A stretch of DNA of 64,000 bases. Source: Pseudomonadota bacterium. GTDB taxonomy: Bacteria; Desulfobacterota; Desulfobulbia; Desulfobulbales; JAHJIY01. The notes beneath the pieces are model-generated. The model was not told the DNA's origin. It worked only from the letters and a program-made list of their open reading frames with translations, and did not search any database. Position numbers and translations under genes: made by a program. The stretch spans positions 62,001 through 126,000 of the forward strand of contig JAHJIY010000043.1 of NCBI GenBank assembly GCA_018823175.1. The letters are read 5' to 3'. Shown in pieces: positions 8,297 to 17,069 of this stretch; position 1 is the stretch's first letter, and each line of letters begins with the position of its first letter.

Positions 8297-9544
8297 TTAA
8301 AATCCTTCAATCGCTCTGGTTATTTTGAAATAATTGGCGAAGACCTCGCTTTTTGCCGCCACATAATTGTATTGGGCGCGAGACAGGCTGGTGATCGCAT
8401 CCAGCAGGTCCGATTCTTTTTCGATTCCTTCCTGATAAGACATGCGGGTGATTCTTAAATTTTCTTCCGCTTGTTCGATACTGCTTTGGGCGACTTCGAC
8501 ATTTTCCGAGCTGACCCCGTAATCAAGGAACAGGTTCTTGAGTTGGGTCTTGAGGTCGCACTCCAACTCGATCAGATCGTATTGCAGGGTATCTACTATA
8601 AGTTTAGCCTTGTCGACCCGGTTATATTTACTGAACCCGTCAAAAAGGTTGATTGAAAGAGTCAACTTGGTCCTGATTTCTTCATCATATATGTCGCCGG
8701 CCGGGCCGAAGTCATCATTGTATTTAAGATAGCTGCTGGAAAGGTCTACCCTGGGATAAATGCTGCCATACGCCGCTTTGGTTTGGGCTTGTGCCGCTTG
8801 GGTCAACTCCTGAAGCGTTTGAAGTTCACTTCTGTTTTTTAACATTTCGGTTTCGTATTGGTTGTAGTCCCTGATCCCGGGCAGCTGGTCAAACTCGCTA
8901 AAAAGTAATTGTTCCGGCTCGATGTCGGTATCTATTTCCCGACGTAACAGTTGCACGCTTTTGTCGAGTTCGGCTTGGGCTTTTTTCTGGGTAATGACCG
9001 CATTGTCGAGGTCGACTTTAAATCTCAGAAGCTCATTTTTTTTGATTAGTCCAACGTTAAAGCGGTTTTCTGCGTCATTATAGATCTTCAGCAGGGTGGC
9101 GTATGAATCCTCGGCCACGTTCAGGCTCGCTTTCCGGGTGTAGATTGAGAGGTAACGCAAGGCCACGTTAAGCTGGATGTCCTGTTTGATTCCTTGCAGT
9201 CTGATCTCTTCCGCCTTGCGTGAAAGTTTGGCCGATTTGACATTATATTTGTCTTGAAAGCCGGAGAACAGGTTCCAGGTGATCGCTCCGTAGGCCACGC
9301 TGTTTTCCTTGTTTTCAATCGCGCTGCTTTCATCGAGAGCGTTGACCGTGTAGGAAAAATCAACAGAAGGGTAGTATCTGCTTTTGGCCAGGTTCACATT
9401 TTTTTTGCCGATCTCGAGATTGGCCTGATATTTTTCGATAATTTTCCGGTTGTTCAGGGCCTCTTGTTGCAGTTCGGTCAAAGTGGCGGCCTGGGCCGCT
9501 CCGGTAAACAGGAAAAAGGCGATTACAAGATTAAACAGTTTCAT
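8297..9544 (-). CDS. TolC-family outer-membrane efflux protein
   Basis: About 415 residues from the chosen start. A signal peptide (MKLFNLVIAFF..., ending AQA) precedes two TolC repeats rich in long amphipathic helices, each with the typical Y/F-P-X-V-D/ and L-N-L-F-D/S-G-F strand motifs (NLFSGF and NLFDGF). The protein forms the outer-membrane channel of a tripartite pump. An upstream in-frame start at 9643 would add 33 residues lying inside the pump gene and is rejected. The chosen start overlaps the RND stop by 14 bases, which indicates one operon and translational coupling. Confidence 0.9.
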   Translation of the reverse strand: MKLFNLVIAFFLFTGAAQAATLTELQQEALNNRKIIEKYQANLEIGKKNVNLAKSRYYPSVDFSYTVNALDESSAIENKENSVAYGAITWNLFSGFQDKYNVKSAKLSRKAEEIRLQGIKQDIQLNVALRYLSIYTRKASLNVAEDSYATLLKIYNDAENRFNVGLIKKNELLRFKVDLDNAVITQKKAQAELDKSVQLLRREIDTDIEPEQLLFSEFDQLPGIRDYNQYETEMLKNRSELQTLQELTQAAQAQTKAAYGSIYPRVDLSSSYLKYNDDFGPAGDIYDEEIRTKLTLSINLFDGFSKYNRVDKAKLIVDTLQYDLIELECDLKTQLKNLFLDYGVSSENVEVAQSSIEQAEENLRITRMSYQEGIEKESDLLDAITSLSRAQYNYVAAKSEVFANYFKITRAIEGF

Positions 9545-12500
9545 TAGTGCGGCTCCTCTCAAAACCAATAAAAAAGGCAAGTAGTGATGGAATAACAAAT
9601 AAAGTGAAAATAGTCGACATCGCAAGTCCGCCCAGCAAAACACTGCCTAGCCCGCGATAAAGCTCACTGCCGGATCCGGTTGAAACCACCAGGGGCATCA
9701 TGGCGAGTAAACTGGTGGTGGCGCTCATGAAAATCGGTCTGATCCTGGTTTTGACGGACTCGGAAATGGCTGGAACGCCAACCATGTTATTATAACGCAC
9801 ATTATTTAAGGACTGATGAACAATTAAAATGGCGTTGTTGACCACCGTCCCGATCAGAATGATAAAGCCAAGCATGGTCAGCACATCAAAACCCTGGGGC
9901 GCGATAAAGGCATTGACTGCACGCAGGCCGATAAAGCCGCCCGCTGCAGCCAGCGGCACGCTGAAAAGGATAATTAAGGGATAAAGAAAATTTTCAAACA
10001 GGGCCGCCATCAGCAGATAGGTGATGGCCAGGGCCAGGAGCAGGTTCCACTGCAGGGCCTCTTTTGTTTGAACAAGTTTGTCGGCGTTACCACCCACCTC
10101 AATTTGCACCTTGTCAAGCTTGCCTCCTTTTTGCAGGGAGGCTACTATATCATTTTCAATTATTTCCATGGCGTCTTGTAAAGGCAGATCAGCCGGCGGG
10201 GTTACCTGTAGGGTGATGGCCCGCGCTCTTTCCAGATGGTTGATCTGCGGCATGCCCTGACTATATTCCAGGGTCGAGACATCCCCGATCCGAATCAGGT
10301 TGCCGAAACGATTGACTATCGTCCCGTTTAAAATGTCTTCCGGAGTTTTGTAAGAGAGATCATCCCCCTTGAGGATCAGGTCGATCTGTTTGACTCCTTC
10401 CGGTCGAAACTCCTCAATTTTGCGGCCATCCATTAACACATCCACATAAACTCCCAGGTCTTGCTCGGTCAGACCATTGGCGGCCAGTTTTTCCTTGTTC
10501 GGGATAATTTTTGCTTCCGGATAACTTGTCTCAATCGACGGAATCGGTCTGACCTGGGCCTTGGGTATTTTGGCTGGAATCATTCCGAACATCAGGGTCT
10601 GGGCGACTCCGACAATTTCGTTGATGTCCTCTCCGGAGATATTGACATCAATCGTTCGCCCTTTGCCGATCCCAGCCTCAAAGATACCGGCCTGGATACT
10701 GACTCCGAAAATGCCGGGGATCGAATGGATGATGCGGCTGAAAAGCGGGATTAATTCGGGGGCGCGGGTCTCATCCGCCGCGATTCCGCCAAACAGGGTA
10801 AAGCGTTCCGCGCCCACATAAAACATCTGTTTGATCTGGGGGAAACCGTCTTTGTTGTCTTCCTCGAAATAGGGTTTTGACTCATCGTAAATATAGTGGC
10901 CCATTTCCTTTAGTTTTTCATTGGAATAGCCGGGAGGCGGGATCAAGATATTTAAGATCAGGTTCCGATTGCCCTGGGGCAGGTATTCGGCGCTTGGGAT
11001 CAGCCAGATGGTCAGGCCAATAGATAATGAGGTGAACAGGATGACCGTGGTCAAACGGTTGAACGTGGTTTTTAAGCATAGGTTTGAAAATCCCATGATC
11101 CATGAAGCAATCTTTGGTCCGATGATACTTTGCTGTAATTTGGTTGGCTCGTAGTTTTTTTTGCGTTTATAAAACTGATGAATCAGGGTCGGGATTACCG
11201 AGACCGAGACAAATAGGCTCAGGGAAATTGAAAAGGTAATGGCAATGGCGATATCTCTAAAAAGCTGGCCTGCTTCTTCCTCAATAAAAATAACCGGCAG
11301 GAAGACGGCCACCGTGGTTGCGGTTGAGGCAAAAACCGCGCCCCAGACCTCGGTGGCGCCGTCATAGGTGGCGGCATAAGCGGATTTGCCCATTTTGCGG
11401 TGGCGGTCGATGTTTTCGAGCACCACGATAGAGCTATCTACCAGCATGCCGACCGCAAACGAAATACCAGCCAGACTTACCACGTTGAGATTCCGGCCCA
11501 TCGCCCACATGAAGATAAAAGTACCGATTGCGGAAATGGGGATAGCGATCGCCGTAGTCAGGGTCGAGGTGACACTTCTTAAGAAAAGTAAAAGAACACA
11601 AATGGCCAGGATGCCGCCGATTAAAAGGTTTTGCTTAACAAGGTTTATTGCTTTGTTGATATACGGCCTCTGGTCATAGACGATATCGATGTAAAGATTG
11701 TTCTGGCCGAGGATCCCTTTGTTGAGCCAGTTGACCTTTTTCTCAATCTCGTCGCTCATTTCCAGAACGTTTGCCCCCTGTTCCCTTCTGACCCCGACTA
11801 CAATCCCCTGGATGCCATTGTTAAGGATGGAGCCCTCCTCTTTTTTATAGTCTTTGGTGACCTGGGCCACATCCCGCAGATAGACCCGTTTGATCCCGTC
11901 GTCAAAGATCACCACATCCAGGGCATCAGCCGGCACCTGAAACTGGCTTACCGTGCGGATCCGATAATTCTTTTTGCCAACCCCCAGAACGCCGGCTGAG
12001 ATATTACGATTAGCGTTCTTGATGGCCCCGGTGATCTGATCGATCGATATATTATGGCGGGCCATCTTTTCGGCATCGATGGTTACGTTTAATTGATTTT
12101 CGGTACCACCGAAGACGAGAAGCGAGCCCACCCCTTTAACCCTTTCCAGGTGTTGTCTGATATTGTCTTCAAAAAATGTTCTAAAGTGGTTGATATCTTC
12201 TTTGCTCTCCGGCTTTGTTTTTAGAAACATCCAGATCACCGGTGAACTTTGAGCCCCGGCCGCCTCGATTTTAGGGCGATTGACGTTTTCCGGGTAATTG
12301 GCCACTTCGTTCATTTTGTTGGATACCCTGAGCAGGGCATCATCCACATTGGTCCCGATCAGAAAGGTCAGGGTAACTTCGCCGTAGCTGTTGAAGCTGG
12401 CGCTTTCCATTTTGGAGAGACCCTGCAGTCCTTTCAGGGCGTCCTCCTGTTTTTCGATGATCTCCTTTTCGATTTCATGGGGGGTTGCCCCACCCCAGAT

Positions 12501-12647
12501 GGTGCTGACTGTGATTTGTGGCGTTTCTACATCAGGGGTCAATTGGACCGGTAATTTGTTAAGCCCCAGGAGTCCGAACATGACCACCAGAATAACGATG
12601 ACCGCCACCGTTACCGGCTTGCCGATGGAAGATTTGACGATGTCCAT
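9531..12647 (-). CDS. RND-superfamily inner-membrane efflux pump (AcrB/HAE1-like)
   Basis: A 1038-residue proton-driven transporter with twelve expected membrane helices and two large periplasmic loops. The N-terminus, the KQEDALKGLQGL segment, and the repeated central and C-terminal membrane blocks (PLIILFSVPLAAAGG) are typical. In helix 4 the proton-relay segment reads GMLVDSSIVVLEN with a single Asp (Asp404) where AcrB has two adjacent Asp residues; this occurs in other RND branches. Its start shares one base with the stop of the adaptor gene (TAATG). The substrate is not predictable; a drug, solvent or bile-type export role is likely. Confidence 0.95.
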   Translation of the reverse strand: MDIVKSSIGKPVTVAVIVILVVMFGLLGLNKLPVQLTPDVETPQITVSTIWGGATPHEIEKEIIEKQEDALKGLQGLSKMESASFNSYGEVTLTFLIGTNVDDALLRVSNKMNEVANYPENVNRPKIEAAGAQSSPVIWMFLKTKPESKEDINHFRTFFEDNIRQHLERVKGVGSLLVFGGTENQLNVTIDAEKMARHNISIDQITGAIKNANRNISAGVLGVGKKNYRIRTVSQFQVPADALDVVIFDDGIKRVYLRDVAQVTKDYKKEEGSILNNGIQGIVVGVRREQGANVLEMSDEIEKKVNWLNKGILGQNNLYIDIVYDQRPYINKAINLVKQNLLIGGILAICVLLLFLRSVTSTLTTAIAIPISAIGTFIFMWAMGRNLNVVSLAGISFAVGMLVDSSIVVLENIDRHRKMGKSAYAATYDGATEVWGAVFASTATTVAVFLPVIFIEEEAGQLFRDIAIAITFSISLSLFVSVSVIPTLIHQFYKRKKNYEPTKLQQSIIGPKIASWIMGFSNLCLKTTFNRLTTVILFTSLSIGLTIWLIPSAEYLPQGNRNLILNILIPPPGYSNEKLKEMGHYIYDESKPYFEEDNKDGFPQIKQMFYVGAERFTLFGGIAADETRAPELIPLFSRIIHSIPGIFGVSIQAGIFEAGIGKGRTIDVNISGEDINEIVGVAQTLMFGMIPAKIPKAQVRPIPSIETSYPEAKIIPNKEKLAANGLTEQDLGVYVDVLMDGRKIEEFRPEGVKQIDLILKGDDLSYKTPEDILNGTIVNRFGNLIRIGDVSTLEYSQGMPQINHLERARAITLQVTPPADLPLQDAMEIIENDIVASLQKGGKLDKVQIEVGGNADKLVQTKEALQWNLLLALAITYLLMAALFENFLYPLIILFSVPLAAAGGFIGLRAVNAFIAPQGFDVLTMLGFIILIGTVVNNAILIVHQSLNNVRYNNMVGVPAISESVKTRIRPIFMSATTSLLAMMPLVVSTGSGSELYRGLGSVLLGGLAMSTIFTLFVIPSLLAFFIGFERSRTNETV

Positions 12648-13699
12648 TAGTTCTCTCCCTCAATGCTGACGGGCTGATCCGGCCGCAGCCGTTCGTTGCC
12701 TTCGACTACAATCGGCATGCCCGGCACGAAATAAGGATTGTCAACTCCGATCATCTCACCCAGATAGGTGACGATATTTACCGGCAGGATGGTCGCTTTA
12801 CCGTCCTTGACCGAGTAAACAAAGTCCTTGCCCTGGAATTTGATCAAGGCATCGCGGGGAATAATGCTGAGTTGCTTTTTGGTGCTGGTCGGCACAAATA
12901 CGGTGGCCGACATATTTTCGGCTACTTTTTCCATGGACGGGATGCGGACCTTTAAAAAGATATTTTTGGTTTGCGGGTCGGCGGTAGGATCAATATCCTC
13001 GATAGTGCCGGTGATCTCTTTTTTAAAGGCGTTGATTTCCACCGGCACCTTTTCCCCGATATTGATAAATTGCATTAAGGTTTCGGCCACCGGCACCCGG
13101 ACGAAAAGGTCTTTGGTCGAACCGATACTGACCAGCAGTTTTCCCTGCTGCACCCACTCACCGCTATCGACTTTTTTCTCAAGAATTACCCCATCAAAAG
13201 GAGCAGTGATCTCGGATTTTCTTTTCTGGATCAGGAGCTTTGCCAGGCCGTCTTCGGATGCCTGTTTTTCCTTGAGCGAATCCTGATAAGTGTACAGGGC
13301 ATCATCGTAGTCTCTTTCGCTTACTCCGGACTTTGAGTAAAGTTCCTCCAGTCTTTTATAGTTTTTTTCGGCATGCCGGATCCGAAGTTCGATCTGTTCA
13401 ACCCTGGTTTTGCTTAAGGATATTTCCTTGTCAAGGATCTCGGTGTTGATCGAGACCAGGGGACCGCCTTCTTTTACCCGATCGCCCTCCCGGACCTTCA
13501 CGGTATTAATCAGGCCGGATACCTCCGAGGATACGTGGCTGACCCGGTCATAATAGAGCAGGCCGAGGAATGATCTGTTTTCTGATATTTCCCGCTGGGT
13601 AACTTTGGTCACCATTACCTTGGCTGGAGGAGGGCCCTCGGCAAAAGCGGTTGAAATGAATGTAGTGGATATAAGTAACAAAATTTGTAGAACGCGCAT
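12647..13699 (-). CDS. RND periplasmic adaptor (HlyD/AcrA family)
   Basis: A 350-residue membrane-fusion protein that links the RND pump to the TolC channel. Residues 1-20 are a signal peptide (ending AFA) without a lipobox. The barrel-sandwich halves (VSGLINTVKVREGDRV and ITAPFDGVILEKKVDSGEWV segments) flank a coiled-coil hairpin of about residues 90-150, and beta-barrel and membrane-proximal domains follow. It is the second gene of the operon after the MarR regulator. The 68-base gap to the regulator contains a GC-rich hairpin (ATCCCG...CGGGAT, 13735-13762), which could set relative expression. Confidence 0.93.
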   Translation of the reverse strand: MRVLQILLLISTTFISTAFAEGPPPAKVMVTKVTQREISENRSFLGLLYYDRVSHVSSEVSGLINTVKVREGDRVKEGGPLVSINTEILDKEISLSKTRVEQIELRIRHAEKNYKRLEELYSKSGVSERDYDDALYTYQDSLKEKQASEDGLAKLLIQKRKSEITAPFDGVILEKKVDSGEWVQQGKLLVSIGSTKDLFVRVPVAETLMQFINIGEKVPVEINAFKKEITGTIEDIDPTADPQTKNIFLKVRIPSMEKVAENMSATVFVPTSTKKQLSIIPRDALIKFQGKDFVYSVKDGKATILPVNIVTYLGEMIGVDNPYFVPGMPIVVEGNERLRPDQPVSIEGEN

Positions 13700-13767
13700 G
13701 ACTTTTCCTCGTCTTATTTGTCGTTATTTAAACTATCCCGCCAGGCTTGAAAAGCCGGGATAAACTA

Positions 13768-14229
13768 TTAAACAGTTTCTTGTTTTTCTGACTCCGCCGT
13801 CATCCTTTGCAGGTTGAGAGATATTTTGCTAAAGGCATTTTTGATGATTTGTTGTTCTTCTAATGAGATGTCGTGTAAAAAATTAGTGGAGAGTGATTCA
13901 AATATTACCGAAACTTTTTTGATTATAGATTTTCCCTTATCCGTTAGAAAAACAAGAGAGGCTCGCCGGTCAGCCGGGTCGCTTTTTCTGATAATCAGAG
14001 ATTTTGATTCCAATCGGTCCAGGATTCTGGTGATGTTGGCTGGGGTCTTGTTGACAAGATCGCCAATTTGCCGTTGGCTCATCCCTGAATCATCGGGCAT
14101 ATTTTTTAACAAATGTAGCTGTTCCAGGGTTAATTTGTAAGGTTTCAGGTTTTTTTCGGCGAAATTCTTCATCTCTTGGGCCGTTAAATAAATCAGGCGA
14201 CCTAAGGGATTTTCTTTGCAACAGTCCAT
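13768..14229 (-). CDS. MarR-family transcriptional regulator
   Basis: About 153 residues from the chosen start. The winged helix is clear: MSQRQIGDLVNKTPANITRILDRLE is the helix-turn-helix, and the wing contains DPADRRASLVFLT, the D-X-R-A/S motif typical of MarR. Flanking helices form the dimer interface. Two cysteines near the N-terminus (MDCC) could respond to oxidants, but that is speculation. An upstream Met at 14259 is less likely, because GAGAGG lies just before 14229. As first gene of an efflux operon it probably represses its own promoter and is released by pump substrates. Confidence 0.9.
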   Translation of the reverse strand: MDCCKENPLGRLIYLTAQEMKNFAEKNLKPYKLTLEQLHLLKNMPDDSGMSQRQIGDLVNKTPANITRILDRLESKSLIIRKSDPADRRASLVFLTDKGKSIIKKVSVIFESLSTNFLHDISLEEQQIIKNAFSKISLNLQRMTAESEKQETV

Positions 14230-14254
14230 TTTTTGACCTCTCGATATTTGTCTG

Positions 14255-14289
14255 GTCAACTATATACGCGTTGACTATCGAGTCGTCAA
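14255..14289 (-). promoter_or_regulatory. promoter with overlapping MarR-type operator
   Basis: On the minus strand TTGACG (14289-14284) and TATATA (14266-14261) are 17 bases apart, a near-ideal sigma-70 promoter. Two inverted repeats overlap it: GTCAAC-N9-GTTGAC (14255-14275) across the -10, and TTGAC-N9-GTCAA (14271-14289) across the -35. This is the arrangement expected for MarR autorepression. Confidence 0.7.
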
Positions 14290-14387
14290 TAAAAATGTTT
14301 GAAGGAATGAAAATTGAGAGAGTCAGGAGAGAGGTGTTTTTGGGTGATGTGTGGCTGGCCCGCCCGGGGCCGTTATCTTCGCAGGCG

Positions 14388-14957
14388 TCAGGACTTTTTG
14401 ACGGGATTTTTTACTGCGGCCGCTCTTCGTAGTGGGGAGCGAGGCCGAGTAGTCGGCACGTAGGATGAATGTATGATAATTTCTTTTTCCGGGTTTAAGG
14501 CGGTAGTGCTCTCCATGTGGATGAATTTGCAGATGGCGTCGTCGGGGCTGACGCTTAGGACATGTTTGGCGTCAGCCAGGGCAGCGGCATAGGCTTCGGT
14601 CGCAAAATAGGACTGGCTGCGCATTCTGTACATATTGAGATCATTAGGGTTTTCTTTTATTGAGGCGCTCAGGTCAGGGATTGATTCCTGGTAGCGTTTC
14701 TGTTTGAAATAGATTTCTCCCCGTTCTTTATGGGCTGATACCGTTGGTGAAAGATTAATCGCTGCGGTCAGGTCGGACAGCGCCTCGTTAATCATATTTT
14801 CTTTCAAATAGGCACGGGCCCGGTATTGATAGAATTTATGTTTGTTTTCAGGAGATGATTGCTCAATTGCCTTGGTGAATTCGCTGATCGGCACCGCCTG
14901 GGCGAGAGTGGTAAAACTCAAAAGAAATATAGTTGCCGAGAAGATAATATAGTGCAT
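14388..14957 (-). CDS. secreted tetratricopeptide-repeat protein
   Basis: A 189-residue exported protein. A signal peptide covers residues 1-21 (ending AQA). Three to four TPR units follow between about residues 30 and 145, with characteristic A-Y-L..A-L-S-D-L..A-I, Y-F-K-Q-K-R-Y and A-Y-A-A-A-L-A-D-A positions. The C-terminus is basic (RSPLRRAAAVKNPVKKS). TPR proteins act as scaffolds; no partner is evident. It is followed at 60 bases by the PH-like membrane gene's end, in the same direction, but the link between them is only positional. Confidence 0.8.
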   Translation of the reverse strand: MHYIIFSATIFLLSFTTLAQAVPISEFTKAIEQSSPENKHKFYQYRARAYLKENMINEALSDLTAAINLSPTVSAHKERGEIYFKQKRYQESIPDLSASIKENPNDLNMYRMRSQSYFATEAYAAALADAKHVLSVSPDDAICKFIHMESTTALNPEKEIIIHSSYVPTTRPRSPLRRAAAVKNPVKKS

Positions 14958-15016
14958 TGTTGAGTTTGTTTTTTGGCAGAGGTTAATAATTGAAGTGGGG
15001 CCACTATAGGCTAGGA

Positions 15017-15472
15017 TTATGACGATATTCTATTTTGCAGAAAAAGTAAAAGCCCTTTTGCGTCATCGGAGCCGATGCGGACAGTTTTGTTGCGTAATTC
15101 AAGTTTTACGCAATCTTTACCCCAGAGGTTGAAGATCCAGCCCCGGCCGGGAAGATAGTGGATGCCCAGGCCATCCAGCAGATCAGAGTGTGCCGTCTCA
15201 ACGGCGACTATCGATTCGTATGTAATGCGGTATTTGAAAACAGGCAGCGGCCCATAACGGACCGCCAGAAAAACTCCTTCGTCCCGCACGGTCAGATGAT
15301 GAAAGCACAGGCCCAAAAATATCATCAGGCCGGCCAGGAGAAGCAGCAGGACGACGGCGGTTAAAGGTGAACGGAGATTGGCCTGGGACCAGGCAAGAGC
15401 GATAAACATCAGACCGATCGCGTAAAGAATCAGGTGGACAGGTCCTCTTTGGGTATGGTTGTACGTATTCAT
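15017..15472 (-). CDS. two-helix membrane protein with bacterial PH-like domain
   Basis: A 151-residue protein with two membrane helices (about residues 12-30 and 34-55) joined by a short turn, then a roughly 90-residue beta-rich domain starting LTVRDEGVFLAVRYGPLP. The V-R-Y-G-P-L..F-K-Y-R-I-T-Y-E-S-I pattern and final helix (LLLFLQNRI) resemble bacterial PH domains of the YdbS/YdbT type. That is an impression from pattern, not a search. The function is unknown. It lies on the same strand as the TPR gene and the sensor gene upstream. Confidence 0.7.
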   Translation of the reverse strand: MNTYNHTQRGPVHLILYAIGLMFIALAWSQANLRSPLTAVVLLLLLAGLMIFLGLCFHHLTVRDEGVFLAVRYGPLPVFKYRITYESIVAVETAHSDLLDGLGIHYLPGRGWIFNLWGKDCVKLELRNKTVRIGSDDAKGLLLFLQNRISS

Positions 15473-15519
15473 TTGGGTAATCTCAGTTGATGCCAGGGTG
15501 AGGTTATGGGGGTGTTCAG

Positions 15520-16764
15520 CTATTTATTGCTACTATTAAGTTCAGGGTAATGCTTATCCCGGCATTCAAGGCAGATACTGTGGGTGAATTGGGCCTCGGA
15601 ATGTTTGCTGATATATGATTCCATCTGGCTCCAATATCCCTGGTCGTCGCGAATTTTTTTGCAGAAAGAGCAAATCGGCAGAAAACCCCGCAAAACCTTG
15701 ACTTCCTCCAGGGCCTTCTGTAGCTCTTTCGTGCGTGCGGCCACTAGATTTTCCAGGTGGTCCTGGTGGGCGACCAACCGTTTTTCGATGCGGCCCAGAT
15801 ATTTATAAAAAAAGATAAACAGCGCGCCACTTACAACCAGTAAGCTGGCCATACTGAGCAGTAACATTTTCTTGAGCTGGGCAATCTGTTTGGTGATATC
15901 GAGCAGGGCGATCAGCTCGCCAACGGTATCTCCTCCGGCATCAATCAGGGGAAGGCTGGCGAAACGGTAGGTGCGTTTTCCAATCGTGAGGTTCTTGGTC
16001 AGGTTGTGGGAGTGGAGCAAGAAGGTTTTCAGCTGCTGATTCTTGTCTTCTATCGTTTTGTCGATGACGACAAAATTTTCAAAATCTGTCCAGTTCTCTT
16101 TTTTGCCGAGCATTTTTACGCCATACTGCCATTTTTTCCGGTCAAGATTAGATTTGTTGATGGTGAAGATCAGGTCAAGGCCGGAAACCATTCTCATTTG
16201 GGGGGTCAGATGTTCAATCTCCTCTCCAAGCTCAAGATAACCGATGATCTCGCCGTTTATTAGCCAGGGGTAAACAACGCGCAGGGTAAAGGTACCGAGT
16301 GGCCCCAATTCGATCCCGTAGGCCAGATCTTTGGTCGCTGCGGCGGTTCGCATGGTGTGGCGGTTGATCGTGTCGCCGTGGTTATCCGGCGCGTGGACCC
16401 TTAAAAAGCAGACCTGGTCGGGACCGATAAAATAGAAATGGGTCACCCCGAACTTCTTTTTGATTTCTGCAAAGATCGGTCGCGATAACTGGTAAAGGCT
16501 TGTGCGGTCTTTATTTTGCCAGGCCGCGAGCAATTTTTCGTTTGCCGCGAGGAATTCCAGCTGGGATTGCATGAATTTCGCTTCATGCGCCTGGAAGCGG
16601 TCAAACAGGTTTTTGATTCCGACAAGTTTTGAGTCGATTTCAACATTCAGGCTATGTTTTTGGAGATGATATCCTCCGTAAACGCATAAAATAAGAATGG
16701 CCAGGATCAAGACGGAAAAAGGCAGAATGATTTTTCTTCTGATTTTTTCGTCATTGTTGAGCAT
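15520..16764 (-). CDS. dCache sensor protein with C-terminal zinc-ribbon-like module
   Basis: About 414 residues. One membrane helix (residues 12-33) precedes a periplasmic sensor of about 240 residues with the dCache_3 pattern (HAPDNHGDTINR, GIELGPLGTFTLRVVYP, GYLELGEEI). A second membrane helix follows near residue 300, then a coiled coil, and a C-terminal module with CSFCKKIRDD and CLEC pairs that probably binds zinc. This terminal module is common in deltaproteobacterial sensors. There is no kinase, GGDEF or methyl-accepting domain, so its output is not obvious. The start at 16764 has GGAGG at ideal spacing; 16779 is the alternative. Confidence 0.8.
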   Translation of the reverse strand: MLNNDEKIRRKIILPFSVLILAILILCVYGGYHLQKHSLNVEIDSKLVGIKNLFDRFQAHEAKFMQSQLEFLAANEKLLAAWQNKDRTSLYQLSRPIFAEIKKKFGVTHFYFIGPDQVCFLRVHAPDNHGDTINRHTMRTAAATKDLAYGIELGPLGTFTLRVVYPWLINGEIIGYLELGEEIEHLTPQMRMVSGLDLIFTINKSNLDRKKWQYGVKMLGKKENWTDFENFVVIDKTIEDKNQQLKTFLLHSHNLTKNLTIGKRTYRFASLPLIDAGGDTVGELIALLDITKQIAQLKKMLLLSMASLLVVSGALFIFFYKYLGRIEKRLVAHQDHLENLVAARTKELQKALEEVKVLRGFLPICSFCKKIRDDQGYWSQMESYISKHSEAQFTHSICLECRDKHYPELNSSNK

Positions 16765-17069
16765 GATGGCCTCCGGCATTTATAACCGTCCTTTAAAGTT
16801 TATGGCTCATAATTATCTTAGCACAAAAGACGATATCGGTTAACCGGGAAACTCTGGTTGTTAAAGCTGAGTTGAGCAGCTTGCCTGCTCGTACGAAACT
16901 TATACCCTAGGGGTGAAAGTTATTGTTAAAGTGTCGGTTGTCGCTGATAGTGGTCGAAATGTTCAGGTCATTTATTTTTTTATCCGGCGATAATCCCCAA
17001 TGGAAGATGACAATCAATTTCTGTAAAAAATCAAATCTCAGGGATGCGCTTGTGGTGGCGGCATGAAGG
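16765..17069. other. intergenic region holding a dispersed repeat
   Basis: No gene is seen in these 305 bases. They hold repeat copy B (16861-16919) and otherwise plain AT-rich sequence. Confidence 0.5.
16861..16919 (+). repeat. dispersed hairpin repeat, copy B
   Basis: TTAAAGCTGAGTTGAG and ACGAAACTTATACCC match copies A and C. The middle of this copy forms a GAGCAG/CTGCTC hairpin, and the end pairs CACCC-type bases around TATACCCTAGGGGTG. Confidence 0.6.
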
